A stretch of DNA of 35,025 nt from an uncultured Myxococcales bacterium (GTDB lineage Bacteria; Myxococcota_A; Polyangia; Polyangiales; Polyangiaceae), in contig CALMUT010000179.1 of assembly GCA_937872925.1 (NCBI GenBank), positions 1 to 35,025 of the forward strand, written 5' to 3'. A program made the translations under genes and the position numbers. Below are positions 7,557 to 15,820 of this stretch, in pieces. Every line of letters starts with the position of its first letter. The stretch's first letter is position 1. The notes under the pieces were generated by a model. That model ran no database searches and was not told the origin of the DNA. It was given only the letters and a program-made list of their open reading frames with translations.

Positions 7557-9278
7557 TCACACGTCGATCGCCGCGTGGGCATCGGACAATGTCCACGTGG
7601 CGGCGGCGACTGCCCGCTCCCCCGACAGGGCGGGCAACAAGAAGTCTGCATCAGGGGCCAGCGCGTGGCCGAGTCCCGGACCGACCAACGCGCGAGCGCT
7701 GCCGCGAAGCAGGGACAATAGCGGACTACCCGCGTTGCCCACGGCAATCACTTTCGGCTCGAACTGATCGGCTTTTCCGCCGATCTTTTCCCGCAGCAGG
7801 TCGAGTGCCAGCTGCAGTCCACCGAGCTTGTCCACCAGACCTCGCGCCAGCGCGTCTTTTCCGGACCAGACACGGCCCTGAGCCACCTCGTGCACGGCCT
7901 CTACGGCCATGCCGCGTCCTTCTGCGACGGCGCCCACGAAAGCGTCGTACGAGGCATCCACGTAGGCATCGAAACGCGCACGCTCGCCCGCATCCAGCAC
8001 GCGCGCGCCGCTATTCATATCCGCCCGTGCACCGCGTTTTTCCACCTCCACGCTGACGTGCAGTCGCTTCAGGAGCGGTCCGGGCGTGAGGCGGGCCGCA
8101 ATCACCCCGATGGACCCCGTGAGCGTCGTCTTGCGCGCCACAATGGTCGGCGCTGCGACAGCCGCCAGATAGCCGCCGCTAGCCGCAATATTCGCCAAGT
8201 AAGCCACCACCGGCTTCTTGTCCGCAAGGCGCGTGAGCGCGCGCCGAATGCGCTCGGATGCGAGCGCCCCGCCGCCACCTGTATTCACTGCCAGCACGAC
8301 GCCCCGCACTCGGTCGTCGGCCCAGAGCTCTCTGCAGGTCTCGACGAAGCTCCGCTCGTCCGCCGAGGCGAAGAGTGGCGACGGCGACTTCTCGACGATC
8401 GGTCCCTGCAGCGGCAACACCGCAAGCATCGGTTTGCGAAAGAACGGTCGAAAATGGATCCGACGCCGCGCCGCATAAGGCATGAGTTCGGTCAGCACCG
8501 CGCCATCTGGGGCATTCGGGTCCAGCTCCTTGGCCACCTCATCCGGATGGAGCACCGCGTCGCATAGCCCGCGGTCTCTGGCTTCATCCGCCGTCAACAG
8601 GGCTTCGTCGATGAGCGCCCGCACCTTGTCTTCGTCCAGGCCCCGCCCTTCGACCAGAGCGGCGACCAGGTTCTCGTACAAGGTGTCCAGGTAGGCGCCC
8701 ACTTGTTGGCGCTGCGCGTCACTCATATCGGCGCGGACCGCGGGCTCGGCCATGGTCTTGAAGCGACCCCGAGCAATCACTTCGCGTTCAATGCCTACTT
8801 GTTCCAACAACCCAGCGAAGTAGGGCGTGGTGGCGGCATAGCCAGACGGTTCGGCAATAGCTTCGGTGCCAAGGAAGAGCCTGTCCCCGACGCTCGCGAC
8901 GTAGAACGTCTTCGCAGAACCACCCCGTGGCAAATACACACACAACGGTTTGCCTGATGTCTTGAAGGCTTGCAGTGCTTCGCGGAGCGACTCCGCCGTC
9001 GCAGTGCCGGCCTCCATCGAGTCGATAGTCACGAGCAGCCCAGCCACACGCTTGTCGGCCATTGCTAGGGAAAGCGCACGCCGCAGGGCGTAGAGCGACA
9101 GCGGCGCGGTTCCCGGCTGAAAGCGGCGCCTTTTGCGCCCAAGCTCGACCACCGGTCCATCGACCTTGAGCCACACCCAACCGCCCTTGGGAGCAGCGCG
9201 GCTGCGCCGGAGCGCCAATAGCGGCAATAGTAGTACCCGCAGCGTGTTGACGATCAGTGCAGCTAGGAAACGAATCAC
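7557..9278 (-). CDS. sppA: SppA-type signal peptide peptidase
   Basis: A 573-residue membrane protein of the long, tandem-domain SppA family (S49 peptidases). Members degrade cleaved signal peptides in the membrane using a Ser-Lys dyad. An N-terminal membrane segment is at about 4-22. The N-terminal half carries GRFKTMAEPAVR with the expected catalytic Lys174, matching the GTYKSAVEP region of E. coli SppA. The C-terminal half carries NIAASGGYLAA with Ser367. Both catalytic residues are therefore present. The GTG start at 9276-9278 fits the membrane segment; the longer in-frame extension overlaps the channel gene and is shadow. It lies 59 bases downstream of the channel gene and is probably in the same operon. 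Confidence 0.92.
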   Translation of the reverse strand: MIRFLAALIVNTLRVLLLPLLALRRSRAAPKGGWVWLKVDGPVVELGRKRRRFQPGTAPLSLYALRRALSLAMADKRVAGLLVTIDSMEAGTATAESLREALQAFKTSGKPLCVYLPRGGSAKTFYVASVGDRLFLGTEAIAEPSGYAATTPYFAGLLEQVGIEREVIARGRFKTMAEPAVRADMSDAQRQQVGAYLDTLYENLVAALVEGRGLDEDKVRALIDEALLTADEARDRGLCDAVLHPDEVAKELDPNAPDGAVLTELMPYAARRRIHFRPFFRKPMLAVLPLQGPIVEKSPSPLFASADERSFVETCRELWADDRVRGVVLAVNTGGGGALASERIRRALTRLADKKPVVAYLANIAASGGYLAAVAAPTIVARKTTLTGSIGVIAARLTPGPLLKRLHVSVEVEKRGARADMNSGARVLDAGERARFDAYVDASYDAFVGAVAEGRGMAVEAVHEVAQGRVWSGKDALARGLVDKLGGLQLALDLLREKIGGKADQFEPKVIAVGNAGSPLLSLLRGSARALVGPGLGHALAPDADFLLPALSGERAVAAATWTLSDAHAAIDV

Positions 9279-9337
9279 GGAGAGAGCATCGGGCCGCGCC
9301 CGTGAAAGCGCAATTCGTGAAGCGCGAAATCGACGCG

Positions 9338-10381
9338 CTACCCCAAATGTAGCCGCGTGCTGCCGATGCTGATGACCGCATCCCCCTTCTGGACGTCGTG
9401 CTCGTCGGTGGGGTTGAGATGCGTGGCATCCTCCCGCCGGACACCGATCAGCAAATGCCCGTCGCTGCGACAATCCTTCGCCAAGGCAGACAGCTTCTTG
9501 GGCTTGCCATTGTAGACCGTGAGGTAGATCTGCTGACCATGCAGGTTGCTGGTCAACTCCTCCACGACTTCCTGCACCCCCGGGTTGAGCAACTCATGGC
9601 TGAGGAAATGAGCCGCGAAACGCGAAGTGCAGACGATACGGTCACAGCCCGCTTTACGCAGTAGCTCTTGGGTCGTGTAGTCCACGCACTCCACGACCGT
9701 GTAGACCTCGTGAGATCGGGCCTCTACGGCCAACGTGATCGCTAGCGTCAGGTCGTCCGAATGGGGGTCTCCCGGCTTCTTCGAAAGAACGACGACAAAC
9801 GCCGCACTGTCCAAACTAGCCCGGGTCAATGTCTCCTCGCGAGTCGGATTGCCGCGAACGAACGCAACGTCGCGCCTAACGAGCTCGGGAGGGATTTCAA
9901 CCAGGTCCTCGTCTACAAGAACAACGTCCCGCTTTCCGAAGTCCGGGTCGCCGTGGAGTTCGGCGAGCAGGCGTTCCAACTTGCCGAGCCCGGGGAAGTT
10001 GATGATGACGAGGTGATTGCTCAGCTTGTGGACGCTCATTCCGTGAAGCTCCTTGGTCTTGGCTTGTACGAGCAGACTCGCGGCGACAGACAGCACATAT
10101 CCGAGCAGCCCAATGCCGAAGAACATGACCGGCACGGCCACCAGAAATCGTCCACCGGAAGTCTGCGGGTAGAAATCTCCATATCCCACTGTCGTGATCG
10201 TGACGAAGGCGTACCAAAAGGCATCATCCCACCCGAGATCCGGATTGACCGACAGTTCGAAGTACAAGAAGCCCGTGGTGCCATAGAGCAGCACGGCAAC
10301 CATCAGCACTGCGATGCGTAGGGGCGCGGTCGGACTATTGACCACCCGTCGCCGGAAGAAACGGAAGAGGACCGACATCAT
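9338..10381 (-). CDS. Potassium channel with RCK (TrkA-N) domain
   Basis: A 347-residue ion channel subunit of the two-membrane-segment type. It shows a first membrane helix (about 22-42), a pore loop with the canonical K+ selectivity filter TVGYGD (64-69), a second helix (about 78-105) and a cytoplasmic Rossmann-type RCK/TrkA-N domain starting at about HLVIINFPGLGKLERLL, with a TrkA-C-like end. This matches MthK-like, ligand-gated K+ channels that work as tetramers in the inner membrane. Two start codons in tandem (ATGATG) lie in the overlap with the nuclease-like gene; the first (10381) overlaps its TGA stop by four bases, so translation is probably coupled. Confidence 0.94.
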   Translation of the reverse strand: MMSVLFRFFRRRVVNSPTAPLRIAVLMVAVLLYGTTGFLYFELSVNPDLGWDDAFWYAFVTITTVGYGDFYPQTSGGRFLVAVPVMFFGIGLLGYVLSVAASLLVQAKTKELHGMSVHKLSNHLVIINFPGLGKLERLLAELHGDPDFGKRDVVLVDEDLVEIPPELVRRDVAFVRGNPTREETLTRASLDSAAFVVVLSKKPGDPHSDDLTLAITLAVEARSHEVYTVVECVDYTTQELLRKAGCDRIVCTSRFAAHFLSHELLNPGVQEVVEELTSNLHGQQIYLTVYNGKPKKLSALAKDCRSDGHLLIGVRREDATHLNPTDEHDVQKGDAVISIGSTRLHLG

Positions 10382-10959
10382 TCCGCGGCTCGTTTTCCCC
10401 ACTCGGTCAACAGACTCTCGGCACGGCGGGCCGTGTCTGCATTCGCCCAAAGTCCCTTGGCCTCAGCCCGAGCCTTGGACTGCACGTCCAAGTACATGGG
10501 CAGGGTCTGAAACGGATAGACGGGATAGACCAAGGCAAGCCCCTGACTGACCAGGTACAGCCCGATGTCCTCTTCGCCAGCGATGAGCGTCGCGATGGTG
10601 CGCCCGTGGCGATCTTTGGGCGTCGAGTGCAACAAGACCCGCAAGGGGCGACCCGCTACACGCTTCTCGAGGGCGGCAATCGCCTCGCGTCCGATCGCTG
10701 CGACCGGGTCCTTGTCCGGCGCCGGCTCGAAGCTCTTGATCCCCAGCAAGCGAACGACGATCTGCTCGCCATCAGTGGTGCGCACGACCAGAGTGTCGCC
10801 GTCTGTGGCGCGGTGCAGCTGCACCATGTCACCCGTAGCCAGATCCCCACCACGCGTTTGCGCTGCTCGCCGGCGATCCTCTGCCAACGTACCGAAGACC
10901 GCGGACGCACAGAAAAGCGCCGCGATGATCAACCAAAAGACTTTTGTCCCCCGATCCAC
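10378..10959 (-). CDS. Membrane-anchored staphylococcal nuclease-like (SNase) protein
   Basis: A 193-residue protein with an N-terminal membrane anchor (about 7-23) and an SNase/thermonuclease-like OB-fold domain. Compared by eye with staphylococcal nuclease, DGDT (53-56), VRLLG with Arg70, Glu78 and DRHGR with Arg120 line up with Asp21, Arg35, Glu43 and Arg87. The calcium ligand Asp40 appears to be replaced by Lys75, so activity is uncertain. The family cleaves DNA and RNA with calcium; here the domain would face the periplasm. The GTG start at 10957-10959 is preferred over TTG at 11010 because it sits just before the anchor. It overlaps the K+ channel gene by four bases. Confidence 0.85.
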   Translation of the reverse strand: MDRGTKVFWLIIAALFCASAVFGTLAEDRRRAAQTRGGDLATGDMVQLHRATDGDTLVVRTTDGEQIVVRLLGIKSFEPAPDKDPVAAIGREAIAALEKRVAGRPLRVLLHSTPKDRHGRTIATLIAGEEDIGLYLVSQGLALVYPVYPFQTLPMYLDVQSKARAEAKGLWANADTARRAESLLTEWGKRAAE

Positions 10960-11046
10960 GCACCGGACCCTAGCAAAAGAGGTCGACTGCCCCCCACACA
11001 AACCACCCAACCAAGAATCAAAAAACGGAAAGGAATTTCCGGCGCG

Positions 11047-11082
11047 CCCAGACCCAACCCCAGACCCAACCCCAGACCCAAA
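11047..11082. repeat. Short tandem repeat, 12-bp unit x3
   Basis: Three head-to-tail copies of CCCAGACCCAAC lie at 11047-11058, 11059-11070 and 11071-11082, the last differing only in its final base. The stretch is intergenic, upstream of the nuclease-like gene on one strand and the small lipoprotein on the other. It could be polymorphic in copy number; nothing else is suggested by the sequence. Confidence 0.8.
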
Positions 11083-11100
11083 CCAGACGCGCGCAGGCTA

Positions 11101-11120
11101 AGGACGCAAGCGCGCGTCCT
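11101..11120. other. Perfect seven-base-pair inverted repeat
   Basis: AGGACGC (11101-11107) and GCGTCCT (11114-11120) form a stem with a six-base loop, in the divergent region between the nuclease-like gene and the small lipoprotein. It may be a protein-binding site or a hairpin. There is no T-run on either side for a terminator. Confidence 0.4.
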
Positions 11121-11141
11121 GGCGCCGCGTAGAATCGGTGC

Positions 11142-11147
11142 TATATT
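11142..11147 (+). promoter_or_regulatory. Possible -10 element of a leaderless gene
   Basis: TATATT stands out in GC-rich sequence and ends six bases before the ATG at 11154. If it is a -10 box, transcription would begin at or next to the start codon and give a leaderless message. No clear -35 hexamer is visible at 17 bases, so this is tentative. Confidence 0.3.
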
Positions 11148-11153
11148 TGGAAT

Positions 11154-11387
11154 ATGGGCCGGAAGTTTTTTTCCAGCGCGGCGCTCGCGTTTTTTCTCGC
11201 CACCGGTTGTGGCGGCAGCGGCGCCATCCAGCCCGCTGCGCCGCCGCCACGGGTCTCGCCGCCAAGCACGGAAGTCGAAACGGGCCGGCCCCCCCCAGAC
11301 GCCCCGCCCAAGCTGATTGCACCGCCCCCGGCCTACGGCAACCGCGTCGTGATGGCGCGCGCCGGGTCCAGATCCAGCGTCCAGTAG
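11154..11387 (+). CDS. Small proline-rich lipoprotein
   Basis: A 77-residue protein with a typical lipoprotein signal: positively charged start (MGRKFF), hydrophobic core and the lipobox ATGC with Cys19. The mature part is short and rich in Pro, Ala and Gly, with no fold or catalytic motif visible. The signal peptide is the main evidence that it is real. A possible -10 box lies directly upstream and no Shine-Dalgarno is seen. It is the first gene in this direction, about 110 bases ahead of a transmembrane kinase, and could be a small envelope component. Function unknown. Confidence 0.65.
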   Translation: MGRKFFSSAALAFFLATGCGGSGAIQPAAPPPRVSPPSTEVETGRPPPDAPPKLIAPPPAYGNRVVMARAGSRSSVQ

Positions 11388-11394
11388 CCAAAAG

Positions 11395-11410
11395 CCCGCA
11401 GTTCTGCGGG
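11395..11410 (+). terminator. Weak hairpin after small lipoprotein
   Basis: CCCGCA (11395-11400) and TGCGGG (11405-11410) form a six-base-pair GC-rich stem with a GTTC loop, seven bases after the lipoprotein stop. Only two T residues follow, so it may attenuate or stabilise the message without being a strong intrinsic terminator. Confidence 0.35.
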
Positions 11411-11487
11411 TTCCGCAGTGTACGGAAAGGTCGCAGTTGCTGACGCAACGTCACGCCTGCGGATCGCCAGCGTCCTGATATACTGCC

Positions 11488-11493
11488 GGAGGA
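11488..11493 (+). promoter_or_regulatory. Shine-Dalgarno site fixing the kinase start
   Basis: GGAGGA lies five bases before the ATG at 11499. It is the clearest ribosome binding site in the window and excludes the 81-base longer in-frame opening that begins at 11418. Confidence 0.8.
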
Positions 11494-11498
11494 ACTTG

Positions 11499-13256
11499 AT
11501 GACGGCTGTGGAAGCTGGATTTGCTGGTGCTTTCGAAGTGCGCCCAGGCGCGCGCCTCGGGCGGTACGAAGTGCTACTCGGAATCGCCGAAGGCGGCATG
11601 GCGAGGGTGTGGGCCGCCAAGCAGCACGGGCAACGTGGCTTCTCCAAAGTCGTCGCCATCAAGACGATTCTGCCGGCGCTGGCGAGCGACCCCGACTTCG
11701 AAGCGATGTTCCTGGACGAAGCGCGCGTCGCCGCTGGCGTGCACCACCCGAACGTCTGCGAGATATTCGATTTGGGAGAAGAGCACGGCGTGCTCTATCT
11801 CGCCATGGAGTGGATCAACGGCGAGAGTCTGGCGCGCATCTACAAGCCAGCCCGCCAAGGGGGGCAACGCGGCGCCGCCGCAGCCCTCGACTTCCACGTG
11901 GCAGCCCGCATCATCGCGGACGCCGCTGCGGGACTACATGCCGCCCACCAGTTGAAGGGTGACGCTGGCGAACTCCTCAATCTTGTCCACCGCGACGTCT
12001 CGCCCCAGAACATCTTGATTAGTGTGAACGGCACCGTGAAAGTCACGGACTTTGGCGTGGCAAAGGCGCTAGGCAGCAGCCACGAAGCCACGGCGGCGGG
12101 TCAGATCAAGGGCAAGGCGGCGTACATGGCGCCGGAACAAGCGGGTGGCGGGAAACTGGACCGTCGCAGCGACGTATTCGCCCTGGGGATCTGCCTCTAC
12201 GAGGTCACCACGGGCGTCCGACCGTTCTCCGGGGAAAACCAGGTCGCCACGCTGCGGGCGCTCCTTTCGGGACAGTTTGCGCCTCCGCGCCAAGTCGCGC
12301 CGGGCTATCCGCAGGAACTGGAAGCCATCGTACTCAAGGCGATGAGCGTGGATCTGGAGCAGCGCTACTCCACCGCAGACGAAATGCGCGTGGCCCTGGA
12401 GTCCTACCTGGCGCGCTCCGGCGCCATTGTGACGGAAACGCAAGTCGCGGCTCTGGTTCGGGAGCGGGTGGGCGAGACCATAGACGGGCGCGCGGAGCTG
12501 ATTCGAGAGCGCACACGCAGTAGCACCCAAACGAGCGACACGCCCTTTCAGTCCGTTTCGGATGCCTCCAGTTCCAAGATATCGAATCCGAGCGCGAGTG
12601 CGATCCGCACCGTGCAGCCGATCACCTCTCCCAGCGGAGTGAGTGCACCGACACCGACACCCTATGGCTACCCGCCACAGCAGATGCTCGCGCCGGAACA
12701 GGACACGACGGCGCGGACCGCATTGGTGGGTATTGGCATTGGCGTGGTCATGTTCGTCGTGGCCGGCGCCGGGATTTTCTTGCTGCGATCACGCACCGCG
12801 GATACCGCACCACCGCCGGCAGCAGTGGTCGCGCCGACGGCAACGGCCGCGACCCAGCCGGCTCAGCCGCCTGCCGACGAGCAACTGCCGCCCCGGAGCG
12901 CGAAGATTGCCATTCGCCTGGTGAGTCCCAAGTCCGGCGTCAGCCTGGAGCTGGACGGCAAGAAACTCGAGGACGCCGAACCAAAACTGCAGCGCCCGGC
13001 GGCCGGCCAGAGCGCGCTGCTGAAGGTCAGCGCCGCGGGCTATCACACGGACACGCTGCGCTTGGACGGCGACACACCGGACGTGCTTGAGGTGATGCTG
13101 GCCAAGCTCGACGAGCCGGCACCTGAAAAGCGCGAGGAGCAGAAGCCTGCGGCGGATAAACCCGCGGCGGAAAAACCCCCTGGGCCAACCCCCCTGGAGA
13201 CGAAGCCCAGCACCAAGAAACCTCAGAAGGTCGACATTCCCGACAATCCGTTTTGA
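11499..13256 (+). CDS. Transmembrane Ser/Thr protein kinase
   Basis: A 585-residue receptor-type kinase. The cytoplasmic kinase domain (about 20-305) has an altered glycine loop GIAEGGMARVW (28-38), VAIK with Lys55, HRDVSPQN (164-171), DFG (184-186) and AYMAPEQ. The catalytic-loop Lys is replaced by Ser, a variant common in myxobacterial kinases. A Ser/Thr/Pro-rich juxtamembrane region follows, then one membrane helix (408-429). The exported part has an Ala/Pro linker and a beta-rich PEGA-like domain (about 475-545, with GVSLELDGKKL), ending in a Lys/Pro-rich tail. A strong GGAGGA site sets the start. It heads a gene set with an exported TPR protein and a lipoprotein, which suggests envelope sensing. 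Confidence 0.93.
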   Translation: MTAVEAGFAGAFEVRPGARLGRYEVLLGIAEGGMARVWAAKQHGQRGFSKVVAIKTILPALASDPDFEAMFLDEARVAAGVHHPNVCEIFDLGEEHGVLYLAMEWINGESLARIYKPARQGGQRGAAAALDFHVAARIIADAAAGLHAAHQLKGDAGELLNLVHRDVSPQNILISVNGTVKVTDFGVAKALGSSHEATAAGQIKGKAAYMAPEQAGGGKLDRRSDVFALGICLYEVTTGVRPFSGENQVATLRALLSGQFAPPRQVAPGYPQELEAIVLKAMSVDLEQRYSTADEMRVALESYLARSGAIVTETQVAALVRERVGETIDGRAELIRERTRSSTQTSDTPFQSVSDASSSKISNPSASAIRTVQPITSPSGVSAPTPTPYGYPPQQMLAPEQDTTARTALVGIGIGVVMFVVAGAGIFLLRSRTADTAPPPAAVVAPTATAATQPAQPPADEQLPPRSAKIAIRLVSPKSGVSLELDGKKLEDAEPKLQRPAAGQSALLKVSAAGYHTDTLRLDGDTPDVLEVMLAKLDEPAPEKREEQKPAADKPAAEKPPGPTPLETKPSTKKPQKVDIPDNPF

Positions 13257-13300
13257 GGACGCTTGCTGGCGGCGCACGTCTTTGCGGACCCGGAGTCGAT

Positions 13301-13321
13301 CGTGCCAAGATCTGGGGCACG
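13301..13321 (+). other. Hairpin between kinase and TPR genes
   Basis: CGTGCC (13301-13306) and GGCACG (13316-13321) form a six-base-pair stem with a nine-base loop in the 95-base gap between the two genes. No T-run follows. It could modulate read-through or message processing. Confidence 0.35.
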
Positions 13322-13351
13322 GCGCGCCCCGCCGAGCTTAGGACGACCCCC

Positions 13352-14338
13352 ATGCTTCGACTGAAAACGCTTCCGATTCTTCGCTCCTTGCCCCTGTGCG
13401 CGGCGTTGCTCAGCGCTGCGGCGCTTTCCACCTTTGTCGCGCGCCCTGCGCACGCCGAGGACGACGAGACCACCAAGGAGGCCCGCCGCCTGTACAACGA
13501 AGCCCGCGAAGCCATGAGCGCCAAGAAGTACAAGGAAGCGGCACTCAATTTCGAAGCTGCGAGCCGGCTCCGCCCGCACGCAGTCGCGCTGTACACCGCG
13601 GCTCAGGCCTGGGAGCTTGCCGGCGAACCGGCACGGGCGGCCGACGCCTACGCGAAGGCGCTTGCCACGCCCAAACTCAATGACACCCAGGCGACTCGAT
13701 CACGCGATCGCTTGGCCGCGCTGGAAAAGGAAACCGGCGTCGTGGTTGCTTTGGGGCCCGAAACCACCCGGGTGCAACTAGACGACCAGATGGAAGCCGG
13801 TCTGCCAGCACGCCTGCACGGCAGTCCCGGTGCGCACGTCGTGACCATCTTCTTTGCTGACGGCAACTCCGAAACCCGCAACGTCACGTTGGAAGCGGCA
13901 GGCAGCGTCGAGCTCGACACCACCAAGACCGCGACGCCCGAAGAGAAGGCGCCGCCCAAGAAAGACAAGGTCGTCCCGCTCGCGGAACCCAAGACCAAAG
14001 CAGTGCGTGAGGAGCCCGAACCGAGTAGCGTCTGGAAGACTGTGGGCTTTGTTGCGACTGGAGCGGGACTCGCGACCTTGGCCGGCGGCGCGGTGCTCGG
14101 CTTGGCCGCTAAGGACGCCGAAGACACGTACAAAGCGGCACCGACCCAAGAAACCCTGGACCACGCCAAAGGGCTCGAGTCGAACACCAACATTCTTTTC
14201 ATCACCGGTGGAGTGCTGACCGCCGCCGGGATCGGTCTGGTGGTCTGGCAATCCATGTCCAAGAGTTCGAAGCCTGCAGCGCAGGACGTCGCGTTGGTTA
14301 TCAAGCCCGCGGGGCTATTCGCGGAAGGTTCGTTCTGA
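13352..14338 (+). CDS. Exported TPR protein with two C-terminal membrane segments
   Basis: A 328-residue protein. It has a signal peptide ending near AHAE (residue 35), TPR-like helices (about 40-125, including LYNEAREAMSAKKYKEAALNF) and a PEGA-like beta region. A Lys/Pro-rich linker leads to two hydrophobic helices near the C terminus (around GFVATGAGLATLAGG and ILFITGGVLTAAGIGLVVW). This layout, with TPR units in the periplasm and membrane tail helices, is frequent next to myxobacterial kinases. AGGA about eight bases before ATG 13352 supports the start. Its TGA overlaps the next ATG (TGATG), so it is coupled to the lipoprotein gene. Probable role: an envelope adaptor; partner unknown. Confidence 0.88.
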   Translation: MLRLKTLPILRSLPLCAALLSAAALSTFVARPAHAEDDETTKEARRLYNEAREAMSAKKYKEAALNFEAASRLRPHAVALYTAAQAWELAGEPARAADAYAKALATPKLNDTQATRSRDRLAALEKETGVVVALGPETTRVQLDDQMEAGLPARLHGSPGAHVVTIFFADGNSETRNVTLEAAGSVELDTTKTATPEEKAPPKKDKVVPLAEPKTKAVREEPEPSSVWKTVGFVATGAGLATLAGGAVLGLAAKDAEDTYKAAPTQETLDHAKGLESNTNILFITGGVLTAAGIGLVVWQSMSKSSKPAAQDVALVIKPAGLFAEGSF

Positions 14339-15807
14339 TGCAAACAGGTACTTGGGGAGCAATACTCGGGACGGGCGCGGTCTTCGGTCTGTTCGCCGCT
14401 TGCAGTCTTGATCTCGACGAAAGCCTGATCCCTTCCGAGGGCGGTGTGGGCGCCCAAGCAGGCGCAGCGGGCACAGGCGGCACGGGCGCCAGCGGCGGCA
14501 CGGGCGGCAGCGGCGGCACGGGCGGCAAGATCATCGACGCGGGTGGCTCCTGCGACGCGGACAAACAGTGTGAAACCGAAGGTGGCTGCATTGAAGGTCG
14601 CTGTGCAACCGGCACCTGCGTGTACGAGATCTGTCCCGTGACCACGGCGTGCACCGCACGCAGTTGCGACACCAGTGCCAGCACCTGCTCTAGCCCGAGT
14701 TCCTTTGGTTTCAAAGCGCATACTGTGCCGCTGAACGACGAAGTCGGGTGCAGTGGCATCGCCAGTCGCTGCGTCGCCGGCATGGACGACTACGTCTTCG
14801 TTGGCACCACCGCTGGGCTGCTGGCCTATCGCGTGCTGAGTCCCTCGGCACCGGAGTTGATCAATGTTCAGGCGCCCCCGTTTGCCATCACCCGCATGAT
14901 TGCCACCGAGCGGCGGCTAATCATCCTTGGTCCGACGGCTTCCAATAAACTCAGCATCGCTTGGATCGATCTACCCACGGACCCGCTAGCCACCGATCTG
15001 ACGACCAGCACCGCCGCTGTGGACTTCACGGATACCTACAGCACGATGTACCCAGCCAATGCCGACGGCTTTTACCTGGTCCAAAACAACGCCGGCAACC
15101 TCTACCCCTCCGCGCTGCTTGCGCCGCCGCTGACCAATCAAACCGCGGTCACCCTGTTTCCAGCGGCCGGTCTGCCATCGGGTCAAGCCGTCGTTGCCAG
15201 CAGTGGCAAGCGTTTGGTCACGTACCGTACGGACACCTCCGGAAGCGTACAAAAGCCGACCTTCGGCTTCGTTCAGGATGCCGGCACCAGCAACGCCCAA
15301 GGCTCGACGACCGAACAGAGCTTCGATTTCGACGCGCCGATCTCGTTGGGCGCCCATCAGTTCCACAGTGGCTACGAAGGGTCCCTGGTGTGGAGCACCA
15401 ATCGCCTGAGCCAGGACGACGGCGGAGCGCTCCAATCTGACGCCGTGATGTTGTACTGGCCCTTGGTTGGCGACCTGACCACCTTCGACGACAAGGCGAG
15501 TGTAGTGGTGGCCAGCTACAACAAAGGCAGCCAAAACTCGGTACTGGCGGGCCAAACCGCGCTGATCAGCCCCAGCCTCGCCATCACCACCGCCGCCTAT
15601 CCCCCGGACCCACAACAAACCTTGGTGCGCAGCGTGATCCGCAGCGGCACGTCCCTGGCGCTCGGCAGCGAGACCCCGCCCGTGCTGTCCTTTGGCATCA
15701 CCCAAATCGGAGTCGCGGCCAGCCGGCGTTTCGGGTTCATCCTGACGCCCTCGAGTCAGACCCCCAGTCTGAAGACCACCCTACATATCTTCGCGCCGGG
15801 CTGCTGA
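14338..15807 (+). CDS. Cys-rich lipoprotein with beta-propeller-like domain
   Basis: A 489-residue lipoprotein. The signal peptide ends in the lipobox FAAC with Cys22, followed by a low-complexity Gly/Thr/Ser linker (about 36-64). A compact cysteine-rich segment (about 70-122, with repeated CxxxxxC and CxxxC spacing) comes next, then a long beta-rich region of about 350 residues that resembles an irregular propeller. No enzyme motif is visible. Its ATG overlaps the stop of the TPR gene, so it belongs to the kinase-TPR operon and may be the outer sensor of that set. This role is inferred from position only. Confidence 0.86.
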   Translation: MQTGTWGAILGTGAVFGLFAACSLDLDESLIPSEGGVGAQAGAAGTGGTGASGGTGGSGGTGGKIIDAGGSCDADKQCETEGGCIEGRCATGTCVYEICPVTTACTARSCDTSASTCSSPSSFGFKAHTVPLNDEVGCSGIASRCVAGMDDYVFVGTTAGLLAYRVLSPSAPELINVQAPPFAITRMIATERRLIILGPTASNKLSIAWIDLPTDPLATDLTTSTAAVDFTDTYSTMYPANADGFYLVQNNAGNLYPSALLAPPLTNQTAVTLFPAAGLPSGQAVVASSGKRLVTYRTDTSGSVQKPTFGFVQDAGTSNAQGSTTEQSFDFDAPISLGAHQFHSGYEGSLVWSTNRLSQDDGGALQSDAVMLYWPLVGDLTTFDDKASVVVASYNKGSQNSVLAGQTALISPSLAITTAAYPPDPQQTLVRSVIRSGTSLALGSETPPVLSFGITQIGVAASRRFGFILTPSSQTPSLKTTLHIFAPGC

Positions 15808-15820
15808 GGGGTTGAGCAGC
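15800..15820 (+). terminator. Stem-loop over the lipoprotein stop codon
   Basis: GCTGCT (15800-15805) and AGCAGC (15815-15820) form a six-base-pair stem with a nine-base loop spanning the TGA. No T-run follows. A weak terminator or 3' stabilising hairpin is possible. Confidence 0.35.

Noticed and set aside
9279..9473. Longer in-frame start for sppA
   Set aside because: The extension overlaps the K+ channel gene and precedes the natural membrane anchor at GTG 9278.
11479..11484. TATACT preceded by TG, an extended -10 promoter look-alike in front of the transmembrane kinase
   Set aside because: Transcription from it would start at or inside the Shine-Dalgarno at 11488-11493, leaving no leader for ribosome binding.
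14470..14530. GC-rich repeated triplet-like DNA considered as a CRISPR or minisatellite
   Set aside because: It encodes the in-frame Gly/Thr/Ser linker of a lipoprotein and has no spacer structure.
13648..14721. 357-codon minus-strand open frame opposite the TPR and lipoprotein genes
   Set aside because: Shadow of two supported genes; its apparent Ala/Thr-rich repeats mirror the Gly/Thr linker on the other strand.
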